From Warburgia ugandensis (Eukaryota > Streptophyta > Magnoliopsida > Canellales > Canellaceae): 64,000 nucleotides of DNA. The stretch spans positions 25,555,437-25,619,436 of the forward strand of contig CP141138.1 in the NCBI GenBank assembly GCA_035236585.1. The letters are read 5' to 3'. The position numbers and the translations under genes are program-made. Shown here in pieces: positions 38,390 to 49,827 of this stretch; positions within the stretch are counted from its first letter, which is position 1, and each line of letters begins with the position of its first letter. The notes under the pieces are model-generated. The model ran no database searches and was not told the DNA's origin. It saw only the letters and a program-made list of their open reading frames with translations.

Positions 38390-40330
38390 CATTCTTCCAA
38401 GTGAGTTTCGGTAGTTATACAATCCCAGTCAAATTAGCCCATGTTAACCACGCTATACAAATTTAAACTTTAAATGCATTATAGATGAATAAAAATTTAT
38501 TTATCTACACATAATACATGAAAACAATAAAAACCTACTTGTTTATAGTTTATACGAGGGTGGGACAGATTGTGATCCATGAGAATAAAAAAAGAAAGCT
38601 TGTCGACTGTGCACATTCAAAATGAGCAGCATCCAATGAGCCATATATAGATAGTCATATGAATTGTAATTAAAGTTAACAATCCTTAAATATAAAATAC
38701 TTTGGCACAAAAACAAGCAAATTAAAACTTATCCACTATTGAGGGAAATTATTAAGCCATGTCTCTTAGAACACTAGAAGAAGCTTGGTAAAATATCATC
38801 AACATGCCACTCTATCGGTCATTCCTCCACCATTCCACAAATGATATTGAAGTTAAGGAATCGGTAAAGTATACCTTCAACCTCAAAAAGGCTAGTTGCA
38901 TTGTTAAAGAAATTGCATAAAAGAAATAATTATTACCTATACTATAAAAATATAACATGTAATGCTAAGTATTTTATAAGCAAATATGTGCCTATACATC
39001 ATATAGGAGACAATGTGAAGATACTCTAGTTGATTCCATAGGCAAACTAGTAATAGGTCCCCTGCCATAAGTGGCACGTCAACAACATCATTAGCAAGCA
39101 CTCTCTCCTTGATTCGCATGGGGTTAATTGCCCTATCTTTGTTAATGAGATTGTAGATTAACCTTAGGGATCGAGGTGTGTTAGGAAGACTTCCACACAA
39201 TCCTTAGATGGCTTTTGTAAAAGATGTAGAAATTTTTATATAAATAATATTAATCAATGAAGAAAACTTAATTTATAATGAAAATAAACAAACATATATA
39301 CAAGTACTTATTCCAATGGTGCAACAATGGGTGATGGTGCAATGGTGAGCGACCTTGATGGTGCATGTTGATGATTAACTGTATAAAGTTAATAAATAAT
39401 TAAATTGAGCTATCTAACTAAAAATTATTGATGAAGAAGGTAGTATGATAAGATACACGTCGTGGACTCTATGAGATTGACTAATGGCTCTAGGCAAGTG
39501 AGTTATATATCATTTCCTGCCCAATGGTTATAATATTTTTCATTTTTAAAGGAAATGGTAAGATAGCATTGGCATCCAAAGCCACGGTAATGGACACTTG
39601 TTTAATATGTGGCGGCATACTAATTCCCTACAATACGGTTGATTTATGCTCATAACATGAACCAACTATCACATGTTTTGATGAGAATTCAAGGCCAATA
39701 GGCATTGACCCAAGAGAGGTTGAGATAGAAAATTATAAAAGGATAATAAAAAATAAAAAATTAGTTTTGTCTATACACACACACACACACACACACCTCA
39801 TTGGTTGCAATTTTTGTTTTGAGATGCACTGGTTGAACTTCATGAACTTCTTAAGTTGGAGAATTGTAGCTATCATTTGATGGAGGTATAGGGGTGTTGT
39901 GAGATAATCAAGTAAAATAATCAAATGTTACATGTAATTAATTAAATAAAGCGTCATTTTCGCACATACCTTAAAGTCAGCAGACATGCAATTCTGTACA
40001 AATGCATTCCACATGTCTTAGTCAATTACATTGGAATAAATGGCAGGCACTATGTATTGCCTCCATGGATTGTTGACATATGGAACTATCTAATTATGAA
40101 CAAGATAGTTCTTCCATTCCTCACCAACTCCTTGCAAGGCACACATCTTCTTTTGCTCAAGTACATCAAAGGCAGTCTGCAAAGTACACAACACATTAAA
40201 ATATTTGAAATACCTTATAAATTATATAATACATATTATTAATGTTTACCCACCTTCACCATTTCCCATATTGAATCTTTTGTTAAGAAAGGCACAAGTC
40301 TTCAATCATCAAATGTGATAGGAACCATGC
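38390..40330 (-). pseudogene. CACTA second gene with C48-peptidase-like end, broken (CACTA-2)
   Basis: Minus-strand counterpart of 15,620-18,345. Blocks in reading order: QTAFDVLEQKKMCALQGVGE (~40,175), NPWRQYIVPAIYS (~40,075), an ORF at 38,937-39,200 with LPNTPRSLRLIYNLINKDRA and VPLMAGDLLLVCLWNQLEYL, and HWMLLILNVHSRQAFFFYS (~38,600), which keeps the HW pair of Ulp1/C48-like peptidases. The catalytic Cys region is not recognisable. Broken by frameshifts or unresolved introns. On this strand it lies upstream of the tnp2 fragment, the reverse of the order in CACTA-1. Confidence 0.65.
39773..39797. repeat. (AC)n microsatellite
   Basis: Short run of about 12 CA units inside the CACTA-2 second-gene remnant. 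Confidence 0.9.
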
Positions 40331-40344
40331 TTCTTGCTGTGGAG

Positions 40345-41074
40345 TGGAGAAAAATGCGACACAAGGCTACACTCGTACATATCTCTTGGCCCCTACAATT
40401 CTATTGGATAGTTTCTTTAATCCCCTTCAACTTTCTCTTGATAACCTTTTCTATTATTGTTCACCTTTTGCCCTTTTTCTTTTAAGTACTGCTCATGTTG
40501 GACTCTTGTTTATGCACTTGATTTTTCCCTTATTCTTCATTTTGATATTGTTCTTGTTCCATCTTTACTACAAACAAGAGCATAATGATATTAGAACAAT
40601 GAGATAAAAAAGGCCATGTAAAGCATTTAAAGAAAACAAACTGAAAGCAAATCAGATAAACAAGAAACTTACTTTCTTGAGTGGAGAAGAAACAACTTGA
40701 AATTATGCAAATACTTCTTAAGCACAATAATAAGATTTACCTCAAGCATTGCCAAAGGAATAAAGATACTTTATGATCATTCAAATAATCAAATTGAAGG
40801 TGATCCATTAGATGGGGTAAGAATAAGAAACAATTTAAGGAATGCATATCAATTTGCTACTTTCATGTCTTAAATTAAACCTAGGACTTCTTCTTATGCA
40901 TTGTTAAATGTATATAGGGTCATGGTAATGATGGGTCAATGTTAGATATATATTGAGTCATGGGAATGTTTGGGTCATTGTTAAGAAGAGGATTTACTTT
41001 CTCTTTGGAGTATAAATGAATGTCACATTCTAATAGGGCAAACACTCCAATAGTTATCTCCACTTAATGTCCTT
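40345..41074. other. Intergenic, no gene recognised
   Basis: An 87-residue hydrophobic open frame at 40,344-40,607 has no recognisable family. A local duplication, GTCATGGTAATGATGGGTCA versus GTCATGGGAATGTTTGGGTC, lies at 40,919-40,982. Confidence 0.4.
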
Positions 41075-41484
41075 TGGTGTGTGTTTTTAAATCACTCGTA
41101 AGCACATGAATCAATATAGTAATTTACATACGAGAGAGGTCGATCCTATGAGGAATCCCATGGTATTGTATATTAACTAGATATTGCGTAATTAAATCAC
41201 TTTCTAATATAATCTAAGAATTAAAATAGCATGAAAACTAAAACATGCATGAAAATTGAAAGTTTCTAAGTATAAAACTTTCTAAAATTAAACTTTCCTA
41301 AAATTAAACCTAGAAACTAACTTTATGAAGATGCAACACTTTAAACAATGAAACCTAAACCTAACATATATAGTATGCAATTAAACTAACCAACGAAGGG
41401 CAAACCTATAAATATGGACTAACAATACAAATAAAACATGCAATTAAAAATTAAGAGGAGTGCACATGACACATGTATGGTGCA
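41075..41484 (-). mobile_element. Family G LTR fragment, reversed (G2, part 1)
   Basis: Begins TGGTGTGTG, then CGTAAGCACATGAATC and GTCGATCCTATGAGG, resembling reversed Athila-type LTR ends. The A-rich continuation with AACTTTCTAAAATTAAA matches G1 at 4,130-4,560. It is interrupted at 41,484 by the Athila-type element and appears to resume at 51,932. Confidence 0.55.
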
Positions 41485-43525
41485 TTTTAAGTGTTCAATT
41501 TTGGTCAAAATACCCCGAATTTAACATTCAATTAGATCATCTAACCATTCATATTTGTAAAATTTAGCTTGATTTTGAATTTAGATCCAATTGATCATTC
41601 AAACTTTAACTTTCCAAAATCAATGGTCAGATGATCATCAGAGCTCATTAAATGACTAATGTACTGTTCAGATGATTCTAATTTAGTTTTTTCTTTTGCA
41701 GATCAACCAAAGGACGCACAGACGACTATGATTAAAACTTAACGGTGCAGATCATCTTAAAGGGCAATGGATGGGCCAGATCACCCATGAAGATGGATGT
41801 GATAGTTTCCTAAAAGACAATGGAGCTAAATTTGGAATCATGGACAAAAAGGAAATCCCTTTCCCACTTTTCCTTCCTTTTCTTTTTTCTTCTTTTTTCC
41901 TTTCTTTTCTTTTTCCTTCTTTCCTTCCTCATTTCTTCTCTTTCCTTTCTTTCTCTCCCATGTTTCCAATTTTTTTCCCTTCCTCATTCTCACGTACCCA
42001 CTTTCCTTCCTATCTTTCCCATGTCCTATTCCTCCTCCTCTCCCCCCCATTCTCTTCTTCTTCTTCTCCATTCTCCCCATCTGCTCTTTTCCTCTTATCT
42101 CCCCCTCTTCCTGTTCCCTTCTCATTCTTTTCTCTTCTCCTCTCACGCTCTCTATTTCTCTCTCACCCGCACTATGCTCTATCCTCCCTCCTCTCTTTCA
42201 CTTTCTCCTTGGATTCCCCTTTCTTTTTCATGCACTTCTCTCTCTATGGTTTTCTCTGCATCACCTCCTCTCTCCTCCACCAGCTCAACCGGTCTCTCCC
42301 TTTCACAGTCGCACTAGTCTAGTACCGCAATTCTTCTGTTTCCCTCTTCCCCTGTCCTCCCTCTTCACCGTCCAAAAACCAGGTCGTCGTCGACCCAGAT
42401 CGTCCTCTACCCCATTGGCCGGACCCTCTCTTTTCCCTCATTCTCTCCCAGTCACCCTTCACAGGCGTCGTCACCAACACATGCGCCGTCTGTGCAGTCA
42501 ATGTTCACCACCTGGACTCTTCTCTGCATCACCGATCTTCTCTTCTGGCTCCATCTCCCCCTTCCTTTCCTCTCTTTTCCCCTCTCTTTTCCTCTTCTTC
42601 TTAGTCTCCAGCAGTCCAGGAACGAAAACCCAAGTCGGGTTTCCACTCTTTTTCCCTTCCCCGTTCTTCTTCCCTCTCCTTCTTCCTCTTTCCTTCTTCT
42701 CCCTTCTCCTCCTTCTTCCCTACCTTCTTCATCAGGTGTTCATCTGATTTTTCTTTAAAACCCGATTTTAACCAAAATTCTGGTTTTACCCCTCTCTTTA
42801 AAAGAAATTGCATTTCTGTTCTTTTCCGTTAATTTCTTTTGTGTCCCCAGTTTATTTACATTTGTGTCCAAGTTATTCCGGTTTTGTTTTATCTATGTTT
42901 TTCTTATCCAAGAACTGCCTAATCTCTACCAGATCATTTAAGGCTTAACCCAATCAATGGGTTAGCCTTAGTCAAACCAAATATTCAATTTCTCCTTCTT
43001 TTCTTCTCAGATTTCAAATTAATTTTACAGGTTCATTCTTAGGACATCTCTAGACATAACCAATGAATCCGATCTTCGTTCTGAAATTTACCAATCAATC
43101 TGAACCTTCCAAATCTTGGAAAGACAATTTAGCCCAGATCCTGATCATTTTGAAGAATCTATCAAATTTGACCGGTGGATCACTAATCAAGAACGTGTTG
43201 AAGATATTTGTAAAGGTGGATCAGATTTTAGAAGACCAGAAGTGAAGATTTTGATAAAGATTGATCTAGGGAAGTAGTTTTTTCTCATTATTTGATTTTG
43301 TTTGTTTTCTTTAGGAACTGGAAATTTTGTATTTTTGAGAAGTTGATTAGATCTGAACATTGATTCTCATTTCAATAATCCCAGTAATTTTGAGTGATTT
43401 TTTTATTTTAAATAATTATATTTTATTAAAATTCCTAATTTTTAAATCAAGTCCTCGTAGGATCGACCCGTACTTGCATAAGCTACACTACAATAGCCCG
43501 TGCACTTGCGGTTAAACAATCAACA
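41485..43525 (+). repeat. 5' LTR of the Athila-type element
   Basis: 2,041 bp, ending ACAATCAACA. It holds a CT-rich tract (41,850-42,740) that gives long spurious Ser/Phe/Leu-rich frames (for example 41,771-42,322), then CCTCGTAGGATCGACCCGTA near the end. It aligns along its length with the 3' LTR, with scattered substitutions. Confidence 0.95.
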
Positions 43526-43531
43526 AGTTTT

Positions 43532-43549
43532 TGGCACCGTTGCCGAAGA
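43532..43549 (+). other. Primer-binding site, Asp-tRNA-like
   Basis: TGGCACCGTTGCCGAAGA, 6 bases inside the LTR. From memory the plant Asp-tRNA complement is TGGCGCCGTTGCCGGGGA, so 15 of 18 match and all three differences are G to A. Confidence 0.75.
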
Positions 43550-44793
43550 CTTGCAAAGGAGTTTTCATAAGATTTAATTAAAAATAAAAAAAAATCTAGA
43601 AAAATAAAAAAAATTAGGAATTGCAATTTTTTAGCATTTTAGGAAAATTTTAGGTGCATTTTTCAATTGTTTTTAGGGTATAATCACCTTGTTACCTGAA
43701 TTTGGTACTAATTTCTAATTTTATTTTTTAGGAAATTGGAAAGTGGAGGAATTAGGCAAGTGGATCTTCACCAAAATGGAAAATTCCCTACTTTCCTAGA
43801 ATAGGACTTTCTTTTTTTCTTTTGAGTGAATCTTGTAGTGAGGACCCTTTGTAAATTGCAATTTCCATTTTAAAATTTAAAGGGTTGTATAATACAGGGC
43901 AAGTGTGGGATAAGGTGGCCCACACTTGATCTTCATTAGAAACCCCACTGTGAGTTTCCTCACTCATTTATTTTCTAGATTAGGGTTTGCAATTAGAATA
44001 ATTTGCATTGTTTGGTAGTGTAACTCATATAGAAGCATCTTTTATAATTGTTGCATTTTAGGATTTTGCATTAGTTTACTGCTTTTAATTGCATTCTTAG
44101 GGCATGTTTAATGTTTTAAGGTGATTTATATGTTGATCAAATTGCAATGGTGTGTGAAAATTAATTAGTAAGGGCACCCTACCCACATAAGATCAAGGGT
44201 GGATTTCATCGCCACCTCTTGGCCTACTTAGGATAATCACCTCAGGCACGCAAACCTTCCTTTCACATTAATTTAAAATCAATCAGAAGAGACCTATAGA
44301 GCCATCACTTGCTCGTAGGAACCTCTTAATAGGACACGATTTACTCTCAGTCCAGTGGCTTTTAATCACTGTGGTTATTGGGGGTTATCTAATAGAGCCT
44401 CGCTCTTCCCCCACCTCCTATTGACGTTTGTTGAGGTTTAAACGCCTCCTTACACGAGGGTTGTATTAACCACTTTGGACAGAACCTAACTAGTAAGCAG
44501 TTGTCAAACTCCTAAAGAGATGAGGAGCGCTAGTCTAGGCTAATAAAAAACGTCGTCCGCATACAAATTCAGGAGAGTTAAATATATTGCTGCTTATTAG
44601 CCTTAGAATTATTTGAGTGTGACCTTTGTTTGCACATCATTCTAGAAGTTAGGTTGCATCATTTAGGTTAGTTTTCTCAAAAAAAAAGAAAAAAAAAAGA
44701 AGCTTCCCTTGTATGCACTTTTGGAGACGCGACAAAACCGGAAGGTTAGTCAAGTACGACAAAAAAGACATACAACAAGATCAGGCCACATCT

Positions 44794-46548
44794 ATGACTG
44801 ATCAACGCTCCAGGGATAATTCACCCCATGGAAGTCAAGGGGCTCCACTCATCATGAATGAGGACCACCACCCTTGATGGACGATGAATATCAACCTCCA
44901 CCAAGGAGGAATAATCATCAACCAAATAGAGATTGGAGAAGAAACAATAGGGAGTGAGACCAGCAAAGTGAACATGGGGATGATAATATTGAGGGTCATC
45001 AAAACTTTCGTGGTAGAACTTTAAAAGACTACCTTCAGCCTACACGCCCCAGCACACCATCCTGTGTAATTCTTCCTCAGAATGTTGGTACATTAGAATT
45101 AAAAACAGGAGTAATCCAATTACTTCCCAAATTCCATGGTTTAGATAGTGAGAGTCCTTACTTGCACCTTAAAGAATTTGATGAGGTATGTAGTACCCAA
45201 TGAACACAAAATGTAGGTCTAGATACTGTCAGGCTTAAACTTTTTCCTTTTTCTTTAAAGAAAAAAGCAAAAATATGGTTTAATGTACTTCCATCAGGTT
45301 CCATAAGAACTTGGAATGAAATGACTAGGGAATTCTTAAAGAAGTTTTTCCCTACCCATAAAACAAATACGCTTCGCCGTAAGATAATGAACTTTACCCA
45401 AAAGGATAAAGAATCATTCTATCAATGCTAGGAAAGGTTCAAAGAACTACAACTCACTTGCCCACATCATGGCTATGAACCATGGTGCATCATCAACTTC
45501 TTTTATGAAGGACTAAATTCTGACATGCGCCAGTTTGTAGAGATGATGTGTAATGGTAACTTTCTCAACAAACAACCAGATAAGGCAGAGGAGTGTTTGG
45601 AATGGCTAGCTAAAAGTGCACAAACCTGGGCTGACTCAGAAAGAATAGAACATACAGATAGACCTAAGCCCAATAACACCCATGCTAGGGTAGGCATGTA
45701 TGCTATGTCAAAAAAAGATGATATCAATGCCAAAGTAGCATCCCTAGCAAGAAAAGTAGAAGCCATAGAAATGGGAAAGAAAAACTCAAATAAAGAAGAA
45801 CAAGTGTGTAGCATTTGTGAAAGTACGTCACATCTTACTCAGGAATGTCCTACAATCCCTGCTTTTCAAGATGTACTTCATGATCAGGCTAAGGCACTTA
45901 ACTCATATAAAAGACCTTTCTCTCCATATTCAGACACTTATAATCCTAACTGGAGAAACCATCCAAACTTTAGTTAGAAAAATGGACCTACTGCTAATGT
46001 TCCACAACCAGGACAATATCAACCTCATCAACAAAACCAAGGACTTTTTACCTTACCTTATCAAACTCATCAACCTCCTTCTAGACCTTACTTGCCCCCA
46101 CCTAAAAGGCATGTTGAGGATAATCAAAATGTTCAAAACCAGGAAAGGAAAATTTCTCAATTAGAAAGTCAAATAAAACAAACCAACCAGTCCATGAATA
46201 AATTAAAAAATATGATGAGTCAAATGATGCAAACTATGGAAAAAGGAAAGTTCCCAGCTCAACCACAAGCAAACCCTAAGGGAGTGCATGCGGTTAGCAT
46301 TAATGCATCTGATGAAACATCTAGCTCTACCATGGAACAGACTAAGGCCGTTACCATTCTTAAGAGTGGTAAAAGAATTGAGAAAGATGAGCCTCAAAAG
46401 ACTAAAAAGGTAGAAAAATCCACGAAAGTTAAAGAAAACTCTAAACAAAAGGACCCTATTTCACCTATTGATCCATGTCCTATACCTGCTCTATTTCCTC
46501 AAAGATTGCGTCAAGCCCCAAAGTCTGCTTCTAATATGAGATTTTAGA
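44794..46548 (+). pseudogene. Athila-type gag polyprotein, broken
   Basis: Structural protein that packages element RNA. A start codon at 44,794 is one frame off the main body, which is readable from 44,877. The central gag domain covers ~45,240-45,510 (LKKKAKIWFNVLPSGSIRTW, then FFPTHKTNTLRRKI and a CPHHGYE block). A CCHC zinc knuckle with exact C-x2-C-x4-H-x4-C spacing lies at 45,807-45,848. The Athila-typical YNPNWRNHPNFS follows near 45,940. A Gln/Lys-rich coiled-coil-like region covers 46,110-46,260. At least four in-frame stops (for example at 45,429 and 45,976, at tryptophan positions) and a frameshift near 46,545 before protease make it non-functional. Confidence 0.88.
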
Positions 46549-47640
46549 GATTTTTAAGCAAGTCAAGATCAACATACCGATCTTAGACACTATAAAACAA
46601 ATCCCATCACATGCCAAATTCTTAAAAGACTTATGCACCATAAAGAGAAAATTAAATGTCCAGAAGAAGGCATTTTTGACTGAACATGTTAGTTCTATTC
46701 TTCAACACCATACACCACCAAAGTACAAAGATCCTGGTTGCCCCACTCTTACTTGCATTATTGGCAACTACAAGATTAACCAAGCTCTTCTTGATTTAGG
46801 ATCTAGTGTAAACCTATTACCATACTTGGTATATGAACAGTTAGGTTTGGGTGAACTGAAACCTACATCTACTATGCTCCAACTAGCTGATCATTCTGTA
46901 AAAATACCGAGAGGGGTAATAGAGGATGTGTTAGTCTAGGTAGAACAATTTTTCTTCCCTGTAGATTTTCTAGTTCTAGATACACAACCGGTGGTGAATG
47001 AGAAGAATGAAATACCAGTCATCCTGGGATGACCATTTTTGGCTACGTCCAATGCCTTAATCAATTGTAGAAATGGTGTCATGAAATTGTTCTTTGGCAA
47101 TATGACATTAGAGCTAAACATCTTTAACATTTGTAAGCAACCTGGTGAAACTACTGATGATTTGCACAGCGTTAACATGATCAATTCAGTTGTGCAAGAT
47201 CAGTTTCAGTCATCTTCCTTGTCGAACCCACTAGAGGTCTGTTTGGCGCATTTGAATGAGTTTAATGAGGATGCATTAATAGAGGAAGTTAATGCCCTCT
47301 TTGATTCTATTCCTATCATGGATACAGAAAAATAGAAACCTCATTTTGAGGAGCTTCCATTAAGTGAGGTCACTTCCCTCCCATCATCAGTAGAACCTCT
47401 TACAAAACCTAAAATCCCAAATATGCCTTTTAACATAGAATATGTACCTGATTGGGACCTACAGTCTTCATTTGAACAACCATTATATACAAATTTAGGC
47501 CCATTAAAAACCTTGCCTGTGGCAATAGAACAGGTAAAGAAAGAGTCCATCGATATAATGTCCGTACATCAACCGACTCTAAGGTACACACTAGAAGATA
47601 ACCAGGATGTAAGCAAAACCATGCTTCCTCCTCTATTAAT
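46549..47640 (+). pseudogene. Athila-type aspartic protease and linker, broken
   Basis: Continues from gag in another frame (EIFKQVKINIPILDTIKQIP). The retropepsin active-site block is LLDLGSSVNLLP with the catalytic Asp at 46,793-46,795; DLG in place of DTG is usual for this lineage. It is followed by LQLADHSVKIPRGVIEDVLV, FPVDFLVLDTQPV and VILG*PFLATSNALINC, the latter with a TGA where CGA (Arg) is expected. The linker then runs to 47,640 (NMPFNIEYVPDW ...), with a stop near 47,334. Reverse transcriptase should follow here but does not. Confidence 0.85.
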
Positions 47641-48125
47641 ATAAGAACAACCTTTTTGGGAAGTGCATGGTCATCTTATACCTCAATTTTAGGAAAATAT
47701 AAGGAAAAAGGAGAATAATCAATCTCCATTTGGTTCAATAGAATTCAAATTTGCGGTAGTTCACAATGTTATAAAGATTTCACCACCCAAATTTTCCAGG
47801 TGGAGTTATATTGATTACCGTGAAATTTTGAAGATAGGAGATTATCAAAGTGGTCTCATTCAATTTACATTCATGGTAGTTTACTGTGTTATAATTCTAC
47901 CATCACCAAAAATTTCAGGGTGGATGAACTATATAGACTATCGTGAGATTTTGAAGTGGCGTGAGAAATCTTGTCATTTCATTATTGGAATCAGGAAAAC
48001 TTAAAGATAAATGAGGATATGTCTGGCTGAAGACGTTAAACATAACGCTCATTGGAAGGCAACCTAGTGTTTTTCCTTTTTATTGTTTCCTACATCACCC
48101 ATATTCATTTTAGGTCCTACTTTTT
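47641..48125 (+). pseudogene. Short remnant between protease and 3' region, with two ~120-bp repeats
   Basis: Two imperfect direct repeats (47,738-47,835 and 47,857-47,960) both translate to a unit ending in W..YIDYREILK. Just after them, LKTLNITLIGRQPSVF (~48,030-48,080) resembles the final residues of Athila-type coding regions, so the end of pol or ORF1 survives while the RT to integrase part has gone. Confidence 0.55.
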
Positions 48126-48164
48126 AAACATTGAGGACAATGTTTCCGTTTGGTTGGGGGGTGT
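48126..48164 (+). promoter_or_regulatory. Hairpin and upstream purine tract
   Basis: AAACATTG-AGGA-CAATGTTT (8-bp perfect stem) then GGTTGGGGGGTGT at 48,152-48,164. The same 13 bases recur at 49,816-49,828, where they make the junction with the 3' LTR. An upstream purine tract could prime extra plus-strand synthesis. Confidence 0.55.
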
Positions 48165-48943
48165 AGAATTCTAGCAAATTCTAGTTTTTTTTTTTTTTTT
48201 AGATTTTTAGGTGCTTTCCTTGTTTAAAAAAAAAATTTGAAAATTTTTAGGTTAATTCCTACACTATGATGAGAATTGGATTTTCTGAAGTATAATCTAA
48301 ATAACTTTAGCTTATTAATGGAATTGAATATGATTAATTCATCTTTTTACTCATTTTCTAAAGCATTCTATGAAAGCAAAGTAATAGATCACATCTGTAC
48401 ACGCAGTTGCATATAGATAGTCTAGATTGATAAGTGACTATAACTTAGAGATTCTGAAGAAATTTAGTGGAGACCTATAACCTAAGTGAGTTTTAGAGCC
48501 ATTCATTCATTTTCAGAGGTTATATATGTTCTTAATTTTCTTCAGCGTGCTTAAAGAAAATTGATCCCAAACTCTTAAATTTGGCTAATTACCTGAATAA
48601 TTAGAATATTTACCTTTAAAATTCAAGAAGTTCATTGAATTTGATAGATTATAGGAAACCTAGAAAATGATTTAGGCCATCCTTGTTGTTAACCTAGAGA
48701 CATAAAGCCTACCCAGAGGTATTTTTATCGCTAGTCAGCCAAATTGAGCCTTTTATAAAACCTTTTCTTTTGTCAACCAAATTATCCTTTACCCATATTA
48801 ACCCAGTATAAATTATCCATTACCCATTTTCTTTGAAAAATAAGTTAGAGAGGAATGAAGAAATCCCTTTTAGTTGTAATAAAAGTAGAAAAGTGGATAT
48901 CAAGAAAAGAAATATTCTTCAAAGTGATTCAAAAGTGTGAAAG

Positions 48944-49016
<73 letters not shown>

Positions 49017-49815
49017 AGAAGAAGAAGAAGAAGAAGAAGAAGAAGAAGAAGAAGAAGAAGAAGAAGAAGAAGAAGAAGAAGAAATTATGAAGAATACAAA
49101 GAAAAGTGGAAAAAAAGAAATATTCACTTCATCAAAGAAAGAAAGAATTATCAACTTTAGAAGACCTCTACTTATTTTTGAAGAAACTTTGAATATCCTT
49201 ATACCCTTTCTTTGGTACCTTGTCTTAAGCCTACGTTTCGTCCTAGTTAAAGACCTATTGATTCTAGGAGAATTATAGTCTTGATGAGGCGATGAATGGA
49301 TGGGATTTAAAAGAATGGTATTTCTAAATATTTAAAGGTAATGGCATCCATTCCAAAGGGATCAAAACAATAAAATTTCTTAGTAATTCTCGTTTTTCAT
49401 GAGTATACGTGAGGTAAATTTGTTTTTATTGACTTTTCTCACATAATTAAAAGAGAGATATGATTTGACCCCTTTATCTGAGAGATTTTGTTTCTGAGCC
49501 TATGTCATTAGTGAGGATTGAGGTCAAAACATATTTCAGATGGAGCTCAAAAGTTAAGAAGTCTACTTAGAGAGAAAGATTATTCTATATGTAAACTGTA
49601 CATGCACACACTCACTTTGAGATCTGAGCTTAAGTCAAATTACATTGGCATATGGGTAGGGTGTTGAATTCTTAAGTCATTTTTATTAGTATGCTAAAGT
49701 GATGTGATTTATTGAAGATAATTCTATGAGGAAAAAGAGGAGTTGACTTAAAAATAAAATTTGAAATCTTGAAATTTGGTTTTTTGCATGTTTTGCTCGG
49801 GACTAGCAAAATGCT
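48165..49815 (+). other. 3' non-coding region of the Athila-type element
   Basis: About 1.65 kb, homologous in order to 7,860-9,319. It carries a (GA)n/(GAA)n array at 48,946-49,083. No ORF outside the microsatellite. Confidence 0.7.
48946..49083. repeat. (GA)n(GAA)n compound microsatellite
   Basis: About 65 bp of GA followed by about 70 bp of GAA. Poly-Glu, poly-Arg and poly-Ser frames here are artefacts. Confidence 0.97.
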
Positions 49816-49827
49816 GGTTGGGGGGTG
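49816..49827 (+). other. Polypurine tract of the Athila-type element
   Basis: GGTTGGGGGGTG lies directly before the 3' LTR, the place where plus-strand synthesis begins. Confidence 0.75.

Noticed and set aside
41771..42322. 183-residue Ser/Phe/Leu-rich ORF, and the similar 224-residue ORF at 50,114-50,788
   Set aside because: Both lie in the CT-rich tract of the two LTRs of one element, with overlapping open frames on the same tract; low complexity, no family resemblance.
48855..49278. Poly-Arg, poly-Glu and poly-Ser ORFs
   Set aside because: Translations of a GA/GAA microsatellite.
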